Source: CBDDHT01 sp965228615
GTDB lineage: Bacteria > Pseudomonadota > Alphaproteobacteria > Rhizobiales > Methyloligellaceae
Direction: 5' to 3'
Assembly (NCBI GenBank): GCA_965228615.1
Contig: CBDDHT010000004.1
Span: forward strand, 806,001 to 870,000
Length of the DNA: 64,000 bases
How positions within the stretch are numbered: position 1 is the first letter of the stretch; every line of letters begins with the position of its first letter. The notes below the pieces were generated by a model that saw only the letters and a program-made list of their open reading frames with translations, was not told where the DNA came from and made no database searches. The position numbers and the translations under genes are program-made. Shown in pieces: positions 1 through 8,532 of this stretch.

Positions 1-273
1 GCTCGCCTCCACAGAGCGCTGGAACGGGCCGTCTCCGGCGCAGTCGTGCCAAACCTTCGTCGTCAGAAAGACTTCATCGCGCGACACATCACTGGCTCGA
101 ATCCCGTTCCCGACAGCAACCTCATTGTCGTACATCGCCGCCGTGTCGATGTGGCGATAGCCCATCGCCAAAGCGTCGACGATGCGTCTCTCGCAGGTTT
201 CGTCTCTGAGATCCCATGTACCGAGCCCAATCGCCGGAATATTTGCGCCATTCGCTTTCACCGTATGGATCAT
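1..273 (-). CDS. Aldo/keto reductase, N-terminal part (cut by window edge)
   Basis: This is the first 91 codons of an aldo/keto reductase that runs off the left edge. The start ATG at 271-273 is preceded by a GAGGTG ribosome site. The residues GLGTWDL (16-22), the HIDTA motif with Asp43, Tyr48 and Lys73 in TTKVW match the NADPH-dependent TIM-barrel fold, where Asp, Tyr, Lys and a later His form the catalytic tetrad. The sequence style is closest to the 2,5-diketo-D-gluconate reductase group (short AKR class, about 270 aa). Substrate cannot be told. It is transcribed in the same direction as the RTX gene upstream, but about 90 bp separate them and they need not be an operon. Confidence 0.88.
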   Translation of the reverse strand, partial: MIHTVKANGANIPAIGLGTWDLRDETCERRIVDALAMGYRHIDTAAMYDNEVAVGNGIRASDVSRDEVFLTTKVWHDCAGDGPFQRSVEAS

Positions 274-361
274 GTTCACCTCTACCCAGAATTAGAGGCG
301 AACCTATCCAATCCTCGCTGCGGAGGAAACGTCCGAACTGCGGCACGCGGCGTTCACGCCG

Positions 362-1912
362 TCAGAAGATGAAGTCGGTGTTCGTCAGGGCAAGCATATT
401 GATACCTTCGAGTGTGATCGCGCCATCGCCGGTGTCGATCACAGTGTTCGCGCCCACCTGGGTGGCACGGTCCCGATAATCGCCAAAATCGTCGATGATC
501 GTATCGTCCAGATCGAGGCGATCGATCCCGATTTCGAAGTCAGTCACGATGTCCTGGTCATTGTCGTCGCGGTCGGTGATGAAAACGAAGATATCGGCAT
601 CTCGGCCTCCCGTTAGGATATCGTCTCCGTCATTGCCGTTGAGCCGGTCGTTGCCATCTCCCCCGAACAGTGCATCATTGTTACGGCCACCATTGAGACG
701 ATCGTTTCCATTCTCTCCATAGAGAAAGTCGTTTCCATCCCGGCCATAGACCTCGTCGTTCCCGAAGCCGGCACGCAGGACATTCCCGACGCTGGATCCA
801 TAAATCTCATCATGACCAGAGCTGGTCGTGACGTTCTCGATACCACTGACTGTATCGCTCGAGAATCCGCTCTGACGGGACCAACCGTTGTTCAGATCGA
901 TATCCGTGTCCCGGCCGTTGTGATAGATCAGCGTGTCTTCGCCACCGCCGCCTTCAACCGTGTTCCCACCCGACCATTCCAGGAAAATCTTATCGTCGCC
1001 GCCAAATCCACGGAGTGTCGAACCTTCGTTCAAACCGACTGATAGCTCATTATCGAGCCCATCCCCGAGCAGCAGGTGATTGCGCCCGCCCTCGGCCGAC
1101 GCTCCCTCTACGCCGTTGTAACGATCCCCTTGAGCGTCGCCACCAATCCCTGTTCCAGATAAATCCACAGTCAGACTCGTCGTTGGATTTGCTGCAAAAT
1201 AGTAGACGGTATCAATGCCGTCATCGCCGTAGAAGGTATCCGCGCCAGCACTTCCGATCAGCTGATCATTGCCATCGCCACCGAAGATCAGATCGTCTCC
1301 GACCCCACCATCAAGAATGTCCTCGCCGCCGTAGCCGAACAGCTGGTCGTCACCGCCTGCGCCTTCCAGCCGGTTGGCATTGTCATCGCCCCAGATATAG
1401 TCGCGATGGTCCGACCCCAGCACATTCTCGATCGATACCAGAGTATCCCCATAGGCAGCGCCCATATAGCCGCGCCCTGCCGCCAGATCGACCATGATAC
1501 CGTTGCCGGAAGACGCGTAAGACGCCGTGTCCTCGCCGTCGCCACCGTCTAGATGGTCGTTTCCACGGCCGCCTTCGAGAATGTCCCGGCCATCGCCACC
1601 AAAAAGATGATCATCGCCTCTGCCGCCAAAGAGAGTGTCCCTTTGATCGCCACCGTAAAGATAGTCGCCTTGATCGCCGCCATACAGCTTGTCGGGACCG
1701 ATGCCACCATAGAGTTCATCGACCCTATCTCCACCGTGAAGTTCGTCCGATCCAGACAGGCCATAAATTATTGAAAAATAGATATCGTCGTCTGGATCGG
1801 CATCGCTATAGATGACGTCGGCATCTTCGGTGCCGTAAGTCCAAGGAATTTCGATTTTGTAGAAGGGTGGCTCGATTTTGAAGAACTTGGATTGCGTGAG
1901 TGAGATGCCCAT
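362..1912 (-). CDS. RTX (hemolysin-type) calcium-binding repeat protein
   Basis: A 516-aa secreted-type protein made almost entirely of glycine/aspartate nonapeptides of the form GGxGxDxLx, for example GGDGRDILEG and GGAGDDQLFG. Runs lie roughly at residues 50-130, 175-235 and 370-445, with linker segments between. These repeats fold into a calcium-binding parallel beta roll. The last 60 residues (ADIFVF, a DRDDNDQDIVTDF stretch, then a hydrophobic end in DFIF) look like the uncleaved C-terminal signal used by type I secretion. There is no signal peptide and no recognisable enzymatic domain, so this may be a structural or surface protein rather than a toxin. No ABC exporter or membrane fusion partner of type I class lies nearby. 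Confidence 0.9.
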   Translation of the reverse strand: MGISLTQSKFFKIEPPFYKIEIPWTYGTEDADVIYSDADPDDDIYFSIIYGLSGSDELHGGDRVDELYGGIGPDKLYGGDQGDYLYGGDQRDTLFGGRGDDHLFGGDGRDILEGGRGNDHLDGGDGEDTASYASSGNGIMVDLAAGRGYMGAAYGDTLVSIENVLGSDHRDYIWGDDNANRLEGAGGDDQLFGYGGEDILDGGVGDDLIFGGDGNDQLIGSAGADTFYGDDGIDTVYYFAANPTTSLTVDLSGTGIGGDAQGDRYNGVEGASAEGGRNHLLLGDGLDNELSVGLNEGSTLRGFGGDDKIFLEWSGGNTVEGGGGEDTLIYHNGRDTDIDLNNGWSRQSGFSSDTVSGIENVTTSSGHDEIYGSSVGNVLRAGFGNDEVYGRDGNDFLYGENGNDRLNGGRNNDALFGGDGNDRLNGNDGDDILTGGRDADIFVFITDRDDNDQDIVTDFEIGIDRLDLDDTIIDDFGDYRDRATQVGANTVIDTGDGAITLEGINMLALTNTDFIF

Positions 1913-2103
1913 TGCTCAATGACTCTCCCGAAACCATCCCCGGCAGATGTCTATTGCAGCACCAAAATTGAACCAATCTCGAATGGGCCGTTCAGATAGT
2001 GTTCATACGGACGAATACGCGACGGGTGATTGCGACTCCCGAACTGGCGTCAATCGGCGGCAAATGATCTGGCGAAATCGGTATCACAAACGCTGTCGGT
2101 CAC

Positions 2104-2147
2104 TAAGACGAAGCGCAGCGACACGTTTCGCCTGCCGATTCGTCTTA
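2104..2147. other. Spaced inverted repeat in the 1913-2183 intergenic region
   Basis: The space between the RTX gene and the FlaG-like gene (about 270 bp) holds no convincing gene. It contains a perfect 9-bp inverted repeat, TAAGACGAA at 2104-2112 and TTCGTCTTA at 2139-2147, separated by 26 bp. It could be a stem-loop or a regulator site upstream of the small rightward gene. Function is unknown. Confidence 0.35.
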
Positions 2148-2183
2148 ATGATCAGTTAATTGAATCCGATTATCCTTTTTTGC

Positions 2184-2513
2184 ATGTCGGATACATTGGC
2201 CATAGGAAGCGCAAGCCAGTTGCTTATGACAGTGGCTCTCTTGACCGCGAACAAGTCACCGCCGGTTGTCGAGTCCAACAGCAATGTCCGGTCAGGCAAT
2301 ACACATAGCGCAGCGGACTATGATCGACCGCGAACGACAAGCCATACGGAAATCGACCCGGCTACAAAGAGCGTCGTTCTACGCGTCGTAAGCGAAATGG
2401 TCGGTACTGTCGTTGCCCAATATCCCAACGAGGTACAATTGCGCGTCCGCGAGTATGTGACCGCATCTGATGCTGCCAAAGAGAAGTCACAGCCAGCTGG
2501 CACGACGGCCTAA
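2184..2513 (+). CDS. Small FlaG-like protein
   Basis: A 109-aa protein if the ATG at 2184 is used; a TTG eight codons upstream (2160) and an ATG at 2226 are alternatives, and none has a strong ribosome site. The C-terminal half reads IDPATKSVVLRVV, then GTVVAQYPNEVQLRVREYV. This fits the FlaG-type pattern in which a conserved acidic/threonine strand is followed by a V-x-Q-x-P-x-E segment and a helix. FlaG proteins are small cytoplasmic proteins linked to flagellar filament length, but family membership here is judged by eye only. It converges on the ivd gene, leaving 10 bp between the stops, and is 7 kb from the flagellar cluster. A spurious ORF remains possible. Confidence 0.5.
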   Translation: MSDTLAIGSASQLLMTVALLTANKSPPVVESNSNVRSGNTHSAADYDRPRTTSHTEIDPATKSVVLRVVSEMVGTVVAQYPNEVQLRVREYVTASDAAKEKSQPAGTTA

Positions 2514-2523
2514 CCCGGACTTC

Positions 2524-3696
2524 TCAGCGCGTCTCCTCGAACAATTCCCGCCCGATGAGCATTCGCCGGATCTCACTTGTGCCCGCGCCTATTTCGTAAA
2601 GCTTGGCGTCGCGCAACAAACGGCCCGTTGCCGTTTCGTTGATATAGCCCATCCCGCCAAATATCTGGATAGCCTCCAGCGCCATCCATGTGGCCTTTTC
2701 AGCGGCATAGAGAATAACGCCCGCCGCGTCCTTGCGGGTGGTTTCACCGCGATCGCAGGCCTGCGCTACCGCGTACACATAGGCCTTGCAGGCATTCATC
2801 GTCGTATACATGTCCGCAAGCTTGCCCTGCATCAGCTGGAAAGTGCCGATAGGTTTTCCGAACTGCTCACGCTCGTGGATGTATGGCACGACCATGTCCA
2901 TTGCGGATGCCATGATGCCAATGGGTCCGGCAGCAAGAACGGCGCGTTCATAGTCCAACCCGGACATCAGAACTCTGACGCCATGATTCAATTCACCCAA
3001 GATATTTTCTTCCGGCACTTCACAATCCTGGAACACAAGCTCACAGGTATCCGAGCCGCGCATGCCCAGCTTGTCGAGCTTCTGCGCGGTCGAAAATCCA
3101 GGAAAGCCCTTTTCGATGATAAACGCCGAGATGCCTTTCGGACCGGCTTGCACATCCGTCTTGGCATACACAACCAACGTCTCTGCTTCCGGACCATTGG
3201 TGATCCACATCTTGTTGCCGTTAAGGATATACCGATCGCCCTTCTTCTCGGCTCGCAGCTTCATCGAGACCACATCGGACCCGGATCCAGGCTCCGACAT
3301 GGCGAGAGCGCCGACATGCTCGCCCGATACCAGTTTGGGCAGATAGCGCTCTTTCTGCTCGGCGCTTCCATTGATGTTGATCTGATTGATGCAGAGATTG
3401 GAGTGGGCGCCGTAGGAGAGCCCGACGGACGCGGACCCGCGACTGACTTCCTCCATCGCTACGCAGTGCGCCAGATAACCCATGTCGGCGCCGCCATAGT
3501 CTTCGCCTACCGTGATCCCGTGGAGTCCAAGTTCTCCCAGTTTCGGCCATAGGTCGCGCGGGAATTCGTTGGAGCGGTCGATCTCCTCGGCCCGGGGTGC
3601 GATCTCATCTGACGTGAAAGCGCGTACGCTGTCGCGCAGCATATCGACACTTTCGCCCAGCCCGAAATCGAGAGAAGGAATATCGTTTGGAATCAT
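2524..3696 (-). CDS. ivd: Isovaleryl-CoA dehydrogenase
   Basis: A 390-aa acyl-CoA dehydrogenase. It oxidises isovaleryl-CoA to 3-methylcrotonyl-CoA in leucine breakdown, passing electrons via FAD to electron-transfer flavoprotein. Visible signatures are AMSEPGSGSD (132-141, FAD/substrate), MWITNG (163-168), and GLDYERAVLA, where Glu250 occupies the position of the catalytic base that isovaleryl-CoA dehydrogenases uniquely carry in this helix. The C-terminal FGGMGYINE and TSEIRR segments are also typical. It is the last gene of a leftward cluster led by the MerR-type regulator, 84 bp downstream of the AidB-like dehydrogenase. The liu/mcc carboxylase genes that usually accompany it are not in the window. 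Confidence 0.95.
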   Translation of the reverse strand: MIPNDIPSLDFGLGESVDMLRDSVRAFTSDEIAPRAEEIDRSNEFPRDLWPKLGELGLHGITVGEDYGGADMGYLAHCVAMEEVSRGSASVGLSYGAHSNLCINQININGSAEQKERYLPKLVSGEHVGALAMSEPGSGSDVVSMKLRAEKKGDRYILNGNKMWITNGPEAETLVVYAKTDVQAGPKGISAFIIEKGFPGFSTAQKLDKLGMRGSDTCELVFQDCEVPEENILGELNHGVRVLMSGLDYERAVLAAGPIGIMASAMDMVVPYIHEREQFGKPIGTFQLMQGKLADMYTTMNACKAYVYAVAQACDRGETTRKDAAGVILYAAEKATWMALEAIQIFGGMGYINETATGRLLRDAKLYEIGAGTSEIRRMLIGRELFEETR

Positions 3697-3780
3697 TGGG
3701 TCTCTAGTCCTGTAGAAGCAGTGGCGAAGGGGTCAGACAGCCTATCGGCAGGATGGATTGTACGATGCGAACAGCCAGGG

Positions 3781-5436
3781 TCAGTTGAGATGCGGTGTTG
3801 CACGGGCAATGATTGCTTGCTCGTCGAGACCATCGGGCAACACGCCGAAGGCAAGGGCCGATCCGCTCGAAAGCCGAGAAGCCATGAATGCATCCGCCAC
3901 AGCCCCAGGGGCATGGCGCAATAGCAGAGATGCCTGAAGTGCGAGCGTGAGGGATAAGGCAATATGCCGGGCGTTGGCCTCACGCGCGTCGGTTCTGGCC
4001 AGCAAGGGCTCTAAAGTCCCTTCCAGATAGCTGTCGTAGCAACGATCGGCACCTTTCGCCTGGCGAAGTTCATCCAGCACCAGCTCCAAAGAACGAGGTT
4101 CACGTGCAATGGCACGCAAGACATCCAGAGCCAGAACATTGCCCGACCCTTCCCATATGCCGTTCAATGGCGCCTCACGGTACAGGCGCGCCATGATTCC
4201 CGTTTCGACATAACCGTTACCGCCATGGCATTCGAGTGCTTCAGCAACAAGCCAGGGCGCCCTCTTGCAAATCCAAAACTTGGCAAGCGCGACCGCTATC
4301 CGTGCAAAGAGCTGTTCATCAGGGTCCTGATCGCCGCGATCGAAAGCGCCGGCAATACGCATCGTGAGCTGCGTCGCAGCCTCTGTCTCTAATGCCATAT
4401 CCGTAAGCACGCGGGACATCGCCGGTTGATCGACCAGTTTCTTTTGAAAGACCGTCCTGTGCGCTGCGTGGTTCAACGCGTTGGCCAAAGCACATCGCAT
4501 GATGCCGGCCGACGACAAGGCACAATCAAGCCTGCTGTGATGAACCATCTCGATGACGGTTCGAACACCCCGCCCCTCTTCGCCCACCATGCGCGCCCAT
4601 GTGCCGTCATATTCGATCTCGGACGAGGCATTGGCCCGGTTGCCCATCTTGTCCTTCAGCCGCTGGATGTAGAAGGCATTGCGGCTGCCGTCAGGCCGCC
4701 AGCGGGGTACGAAGAAGCAGGAGAATCCCGCATCGGTATAGGCAAGCGTCAGAAAGGCATCGCTCATCGGCGCCGAGCAGAACCACTTGTGCCCGGTCAG
4801 CAGATATTCAGCACCAGGACCGCCGCCATCAATCGGCACGGCATGTGTCGTGTTTGCGCGGACATCCGATCCGCCTTGCTTCTCCGTCATGGCCATACCG
4901 ACCATGGCGCCTGTCTTCTCCGATGCCGGCCGAAACCGCGGGTCGTAGCGGGTCGAAAGAATGCGCTGTTCCCATTCGTGCGCGATTTCCGGCTGCTGCC
5001 TCAGGGCCGGAATTGCCGAAAACGCCATGAACGCCGGACAGCAAACCCCAATCTCCGCATGATTGTAGAGATAGGACATGGCTGCCCTGGCCACGTGAGC
5101 ACCGGGGCGCGGCTCGCTGAATGGCAGCCCATGAAGATTGCGCTTGATCGCATGTCCCAACAACTCGTGATAAGCCGGATGAAACGCGACCTCATCGATC
5201 CGATTGCCAAAGCGGTCATGACTCATGAACTCCGGCGTATGCTTATTTGCGAGCCGTGCCAGTTCCTGAAAATGCCCGCTTGCAACTTCTTGCCCGAGTT
5301 GAGCCATCCGCTCATCCGCCCAATCGGCGCCTTCACGATGAGCGGCCTCACGTAGCGGACGATCCTCGACAAACGCGTTGTAATCCTCCAACGGCGGAAC
5401 CTGATTGAAGACTTCGTGCGTTACTGTGCCACTCAT
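3781..5436 (-). CDS. AidB-like acyl-CoA dehydrogenase
   Basis: A 551-aa flavoprotein of the AidB branch of acyl-CoA dehydrogenases, which are longer than the usual 380-400 aa. The N-terminus (VFNQVPPLEDYN) and the MTEKQGGSDVRAN segment are hallmarks of the branch. The chosen ATG (5434-5436) has an AGGAGG ribosome site and overlaps the stop of the upstream thioesterase gene in an ATGA; a longer frame to 5514 is unlikely. E. coli AidB binds DNA, is induced by alkylation and has weak isovaleryl-CoA dehydrogenase activity. Here its place between a thioesterase and ivd under a MerR-type regulator suggests a role in branched-chain acyl-CoA metabolism rather than alkylation defence. That is inference from context. 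Confidence 0.88.
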   Translation of the reverse strand: MSGTVTHEVFNQVPPLEDYNAFVEDRPLREAAHREGADWADERMAQLGQEVASGHFQELARLANKHTPEFMSHDRFGNRIDEVAFHPAYHELLGHAIKRNLHGLPFSEPRPGAHVARAAMSYLYNHAEIGVCCPAFMAFSAIPALRQQPEIAHEWEQRILSTRYDPRFRPASEKTGAMVGMAMTEKQGGSDVRANTTHAVPIDGGGPGAEYLLTGHKWFCSAPMSDAFLTLAYTDAGFSCFFVPRWRPDGSRNAFYIQRLKDKMGNRANASSEIEYDGTWARMVGEEGRGVRTVIEMVHHSRLDCALSSAGIMRCALANALNHAAHRTVFQKKLVDQPAMSRVLTDMALETEAATQLTMRIAGAFDRGDQDPDEQLFARIAVALAKFWICKRAPWLVAEALECHGGNGYVETGIMARLYREAPLNGIWEGSGNVLALDVLRAIAREPRSLELVLDELRQAKGADRCYDSYLEGTLEPLLARTDAREANARHIALSLTLALQASLLLRHAPGAVADAFMASRLSSGSALAFGVLPDGLDEQAIIARATPHLN

Positions 5437-5912
5437 GCGTCTGCTGCCTCCTGTTGGGCGAAGCTGCTTTCGTGCGGTGTCCGCTTTATGATTGTCTGCT
5501 GCATCTTTGCGCACAGTCTTTCGGTTCCGTCTGCAGCGACAGCCTGAACACTACATTCGGTCAATACCAATGTTCGCCCGGGTTTAAGGACGCGCCCTTG
5601 CGCTCTAAGGGAGTCCCCCACGGCCGGTGCACAGAAATTGACTTTGAACTCGACTGTCAAAACCTCTTCCTTCGGTTCGGCCAGTGTCATGGCGGCAAAC
5701 CCGGCTGCTGCGTCCGCAATCGTCGCAACGGCCCCACCATGTATAAAGTCATGCTGCTGGAGGATGTCAGATCCATAAGCGAGACTGATATCAACACGGC
5801 CGGGCTCAACGCACTCCAGTTCGGCACCAAGAAGCGCCATCAATGTTTGGCGCGAGAAGCTTGCGGAGACGCGTTCGGCAAAACCAGGATCGCGGGTGGT
5901 GTAGGCGCTCAT
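5433..5912 (-). CDS. PaaI-family hotdog thioesterase
   Basis: A 159-aa single hotdog-fold protein. The motif HDFIHGGAVATIADAAAG (about residues 54-71) is the typical HGG-containing helix of the PaaI/4HBT group, where the nearby Asp/Glu activates water to hydrolyse acyl-CoA thioesters. Start and stop codons overlap those of both neighbours by four bases (ATGA), so it is translationally coupled inside the MerR-led operon. It probably releases CoA from dead-end acyl-CoA esters arising in the pathway. The substrate cannot be read from the sequence. Confidence 0.88.
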   Translation of the reverse strand: MSAYTTRDPGFAERVSASFSRQTLMALLGAELECVEPGRVDISLAYGSDILQQHDFIHGGAVATIADAAAGFAAMTLAEPKEEVLTVEFKVNFCAPAVGDSLRAQGRVLKPGRTLVLTECSVQAVAADGTERLCAKMQQTIIKRTPHESSFAQQEAADA

Positions 5913-6382
5913 GATCGTCCACCCCTTTTCGATTCACCGACCGAGAGTTCTCTGAGACGCATTCGGCAACCTGCTTCGACACGATCGAGATCCGTCAAGA
6001 CCTCGTTGATATCGCTTAATTTCTGTTCAAGCTGTGCCCGTCGTTCCGCAATGCGCTCGACAAGATGCTGGAGCTGCCCCGCCTCCCCCGGCGCGGACTC
6101 GTACATACCAAGAATGTCGGCAATTTCGACCAGGGAGAATCCGAGCCGCTTTCCCCGAAGAATGAGCTTCAGCCGAGTCCTCTCACGGAGCGGATAGAGA
6201 CGATGTTGCCCATCCCGTATTGGCTCCAGAAGACCCTCCTGCTCATAGAACCGCAAGGTACGCGCCGTTACGTCGAACAGGGCCGTCATCTCCGAAATCG
6301 TGTAGAAACGCTTCGCCTCGTCCGTGTCTGGTGCCGAGGGCCAAGCATGGTCGCCGGAAACTTGATCAAAAATGTTATCCAT
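5909..6382 (-). CDS. liuR: MerR-family regulator, LiuR-like
   Basis: A 157-aa regulator with a MerR winged helix-turn-helix at residues 27-95 (FYTISEM, RTLRFYEQEGLLEP, RLY) followed by a long dimerisation helix (100-140) and no metal-binding cysteines. This is the layout of LiuR, which controls leucine and isovalerate use in proteobacteria. The ATG at 6380-6382 is chosen because a longer frame beginning at 6445 would have to be translated through the 18-bp operator. The gene is first in the leftward operon with the thioesterase, AidB-like dehydrogenase and ivd, so it most likely regulates itself together with them. The gene name is a family inference, supported by ivd being in the same operon. 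Confidence 0.82.
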   Translation of the reverse strand: MDNIFDQVSGDHAWPSAPDTDEAKRFYTISEMTALFDVTARTLRFYEQEGLLEPIRDGQHRLYPLRERTRLKLILRGKRLGFSLVEIADILGMYESAPGEAGQLQHLVERIAERRAQLEQKLSDINEVLTDLDRVEAGCRMRLRELSVGESKRGGRS

Positions 6383-6400
6383 CCTCTCTTGATAGATTAC

Positions 6401-6418
6401 GTTTACGTTAACGTCAAC
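6401..6418. promoter_or_regulatory. Near-palindromic operator for the MerR/LiuR-like regulator
   Basis: GTTTACGTTAACGTCAAC is symmetric at 16 of 18 positions around the central GTTAAC. It lies 18 bp upstream of the regulator's start codon. Proteobacterial LiuR sites share a TTACG...CGTAA core, which this resembles. MerR proteins bind such sites between the promoter elements, so autoregulation of the whole operon is likely. Confidence 0.7.
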
Positions 6419-6486
6419 TTGGATTGACTTGCAGGCGTATCGCACCCCCTTTGGTCGACCGATCCTGATAGAAACCCGACAGGCGC

Positions 6487-7668
6487 TCAGCTTCGGGGAT
6501 CAGCGTATCCGAACCGGGCCATATAGGCCCCGCAGCGGTTCACAATCTTCTCGCGCATAGAGTCAGGCAAAGTGTGAATATTGGCCTGATAATCCCGTGC
6601 CGACGCCAGATACGCATCGATCGCCGGCTCCGCCCTCGCGAAGTCACCAAGATCGAGTTCGTCATAGAGCTGGCGCAAAACAGTCTTCGGATCCGCGACA
6701 AGGTCTTCGAAGGATATTTCCGTCAAATGCCCTACAGGGATTTTCGCATGATGATCCTCGTAGCTTCTGTGAACACGGTTGAAAAGATCGAAAACGAAGT
6801 CCTCCAACCAAGGATCGTCCTGTGCCGGATTGTGAAGTCCCTGCACAGAGTTCAATGCTTTCCACAACTTGAAAGACGACGGAACGACCGACAGAGGGTC
6901 CCTGGCGATGTGAACGAACCTGGCACCGGGACAGAGCCTCACAAGCGTATCGATACGCGCAGTATGCGCCGGCGATTTGAGTACGATCCGTTTGCGCTGG
7001 CGAAAGGAGAGGCGGCGCAGAAACCAGATGAATGTCTGATCCCAAACACTTCGAGCTGCCGGATCAAGAGTTGTTAGCTCCAGATAGTCCATGTCCTGAG
7101 GTCCATGGCGCGGCCAGGCCATAGACACCATGGGGCTCTTCAATCCCAGATTGACAAGAGCAAACTCGTCCTCCTGCGGTCGGTCGACACCGACTGCGAC
7201 ATTGTCCATCGGCCGTCGCTTGGGAAGAAAGATATTAAACCAGCGACGAACGGCGCCGCCCGTGAGAAGAAAGTGGTTCGGAAAAAAACACTGATAAGTC
7301 GTCGGATATCCATGTGCGGGATCGGCACTGAGCAGATCGTGCAGCAACGTCGTTCCCGATCGCCAATGGCCAATGACAAAAATGGGGGGCGGATCGATTT
7401 GGTGCGCCTCGACACATCTGCGATAGATGGCTTCAGAGATGAAATACAGAAGCGAATTTATTGGTGTGAACAATGTCACAGTGAGGATATTTGGCAGACA
7501 GTTCAAGGTGATGTCGAACCGGCCGCGAGCCAGGAACCGCAGCCAAACACCAAAGCGCATTCCATGCCAGAAATAGAGCAGCCAGCCCCCTTCCCGGTAG
7601 ACCTTGAAGGGACCTTTGCGCTTTTTTTTCTTCTTCTTCTTTTTCTTTGGCTGTGGTGCGTCGGTCAT
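6487..7668 (-). CDS. Sulfotransferase family protein
   Basis: A 393-aa protein of the PAPS-dependent sulfotransferase family. The 5-prime-phosphosulfate loop is IGHWRSGTT (99-107) and the 3-prime-phosphate site is HIARDPLSVVPSS (253-265); both are intact, so it should be active. The middle and C-terminus resemble the bacterial Sulfotransfer_3 group found in many copies in lipid-degrading alphaproteobacteria. The acceptor is unknown. The N-terminus is odd: residues 8-18 are nine lysines then Arg-Lys, encoded by a purine-only tract that includes eight consecutive A. The basic tail may bind membrane phospholipid or nucleic acid. It stands alone between the liu-type operon and the repeat region. 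Confidence 0.88.
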   Translation of the reverse strand: MTDAPQPKKKKKKKKKRKGPFKVYREGGWLLYFWHGMRFGVWLRFLARGRFDITLNCLPNILTVTLFTPINSLLYFISEAIYRRCVEAHQIDPPPIFVIGHWRSGTTLLHDLLSADPAHGYPTTYQCFFPNHFLLTGGAVRRWFNIFLPKRRPMDNVAVGVDRPQEDEFALVNLGLKSPMVSMAWPRHGPQDMDYLELTTLDPAARSVWDQTFIWFLRRLSFRQRKRIVLKSPAHTARIDTLVRLCPGARFVHIARDPLSVVPSSFKLWKALNSVQGLHNPAQDDPWLEDFVFDLFNRVHRSYEDHHAKIPVGHLTEISFEDLVADPKTVLRQLYDELDLGDFARAEPAIDAYLASARDYQANIHTLPDSMREKIVNRCGAYMARFGYADPRS

Positions 7669-7858
7669 GGCGTCCCCGGCCGATCCTGTCGAACGGCCTT
7701 GTTAGTCGGAAAGCGCGTTTTGGGAAAGAGGCGTATTGGGTGTTTGTTGGAGGGATACTGATTGGTTGGGACGTCGTTTCAGGATCCGGAATTGTTTCGG
7801 CCATTCCGCGCTGATGCCCGGTCATTGGAAGCTCCCAGAGAAATCATGCTGTTTGGCT

Positions 7859-8425
7859 GGTGCTGTCCGGTGGCATGGGAGATTGCTGGAGCATCCGAGT
7901 TTATTTCGCTCACGGCTGTTCCGTGCCTACGACACGGGCCTCCGCGGGGGCGGCCTAACCGGCCGGCGCGCGGTCGCGCTTGCCGCGCCACTATGGCGCG
8001 GTTGTCTCAGACCTATTGGAAATCGTGCCGTATAGTACCAGCCATACGGCACGATCTTTCATGGAGCCAAGAATAACCGAGCGACGAGCGAGGCAAGGCC
8101 AAACGGCCGCCGCCTGGTCAGGGCGCCCCCGCGGAGGCCCGCGCAAAGCGCGGAACAGCCGTGAGCGAAACAAATCCAGATCTCAAATCAACGGCACGAT
8201 CCCGCAGTATCGCACCAGCGATGCGGCGCAATCTCTCATGGAACCAAGAACAACCGAGCGACGAGCGAGGCAAGGCCAAGCGGCCGCCGCCCGGTCAGAG
8301 CCTGCCCCCGGACTTGATCCGGGGGGCGCCCCCGCGGAGGCCCGCGCATCAGCGCGGAATAGCCGTGAGCGAAATAAGCTCGAATCTCAAAACCACGGCA
8401 TCATCCCGCCGGACAGCACCGGTAC
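7859..8425. repeat. Composite intergenic repeat, copy 1
   Basis: This GC-rich block matches 17156-17690 at a constant offset of 9297 bp, nearly base for base from about 7904 to 8290. It is built from a unit of about 100 bp (core GCGACGAGCGAGGCAAGGCC, then GCGGAGGCCCGCGC, ending GCCGTGAGCGAAA). One unit is inverted (about 7904-7990) and two are direct (about 8070-8175 and 8250-8372). Between the inverted and first direct unit is a perfect 12-bp stem with a 10-nt loop (8022-8055). Copy 1 has an extra segment of about 27 bp near 8299-8325 that contains its own CCCGGACTTGATCCGGG palindrome. No credible ORF uses it. The rest of 7669-8532 shows no gene. Confidence 0.85.
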
Positions 8426-8532
8426 CACTCCACTTGAAATCGGAACCGGCCGAGAACCAAAGGTGACTGCCCCACCATTGACCGATACACATAGAAAGCC
8501 CGGTCACCCCGCAAGGACACCGCCATCCGCCC

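Noticed and set aside
362..1912. Regular GD-rich repeats read as a possible CRISPR or satellite array
   Set aside because: The periodicity is that of nonapeptide codons in one open frame with variable third positions, which fits an RTX protein and not a DNA repeat array.
2470..3552. A 360-aa open frame on the + strand
   Set aside because: It lies opposite ivd, which has all its family motifs. No family features are visible in the + strand frame.
4426..5355. A 309-aa open frame on the + strand
   Set aside because: It is antisense to the AidB-like dehydrogenase and has no recognisable domain or ribosome site.
6383..6445. A longer N-terminus for the MerR-type regulator
   Set aside because: The extension would be translated from the operator itself and reads VDVNVNVIY, a by-product of the palindrome. 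The ATG at 6380-6382 is better.
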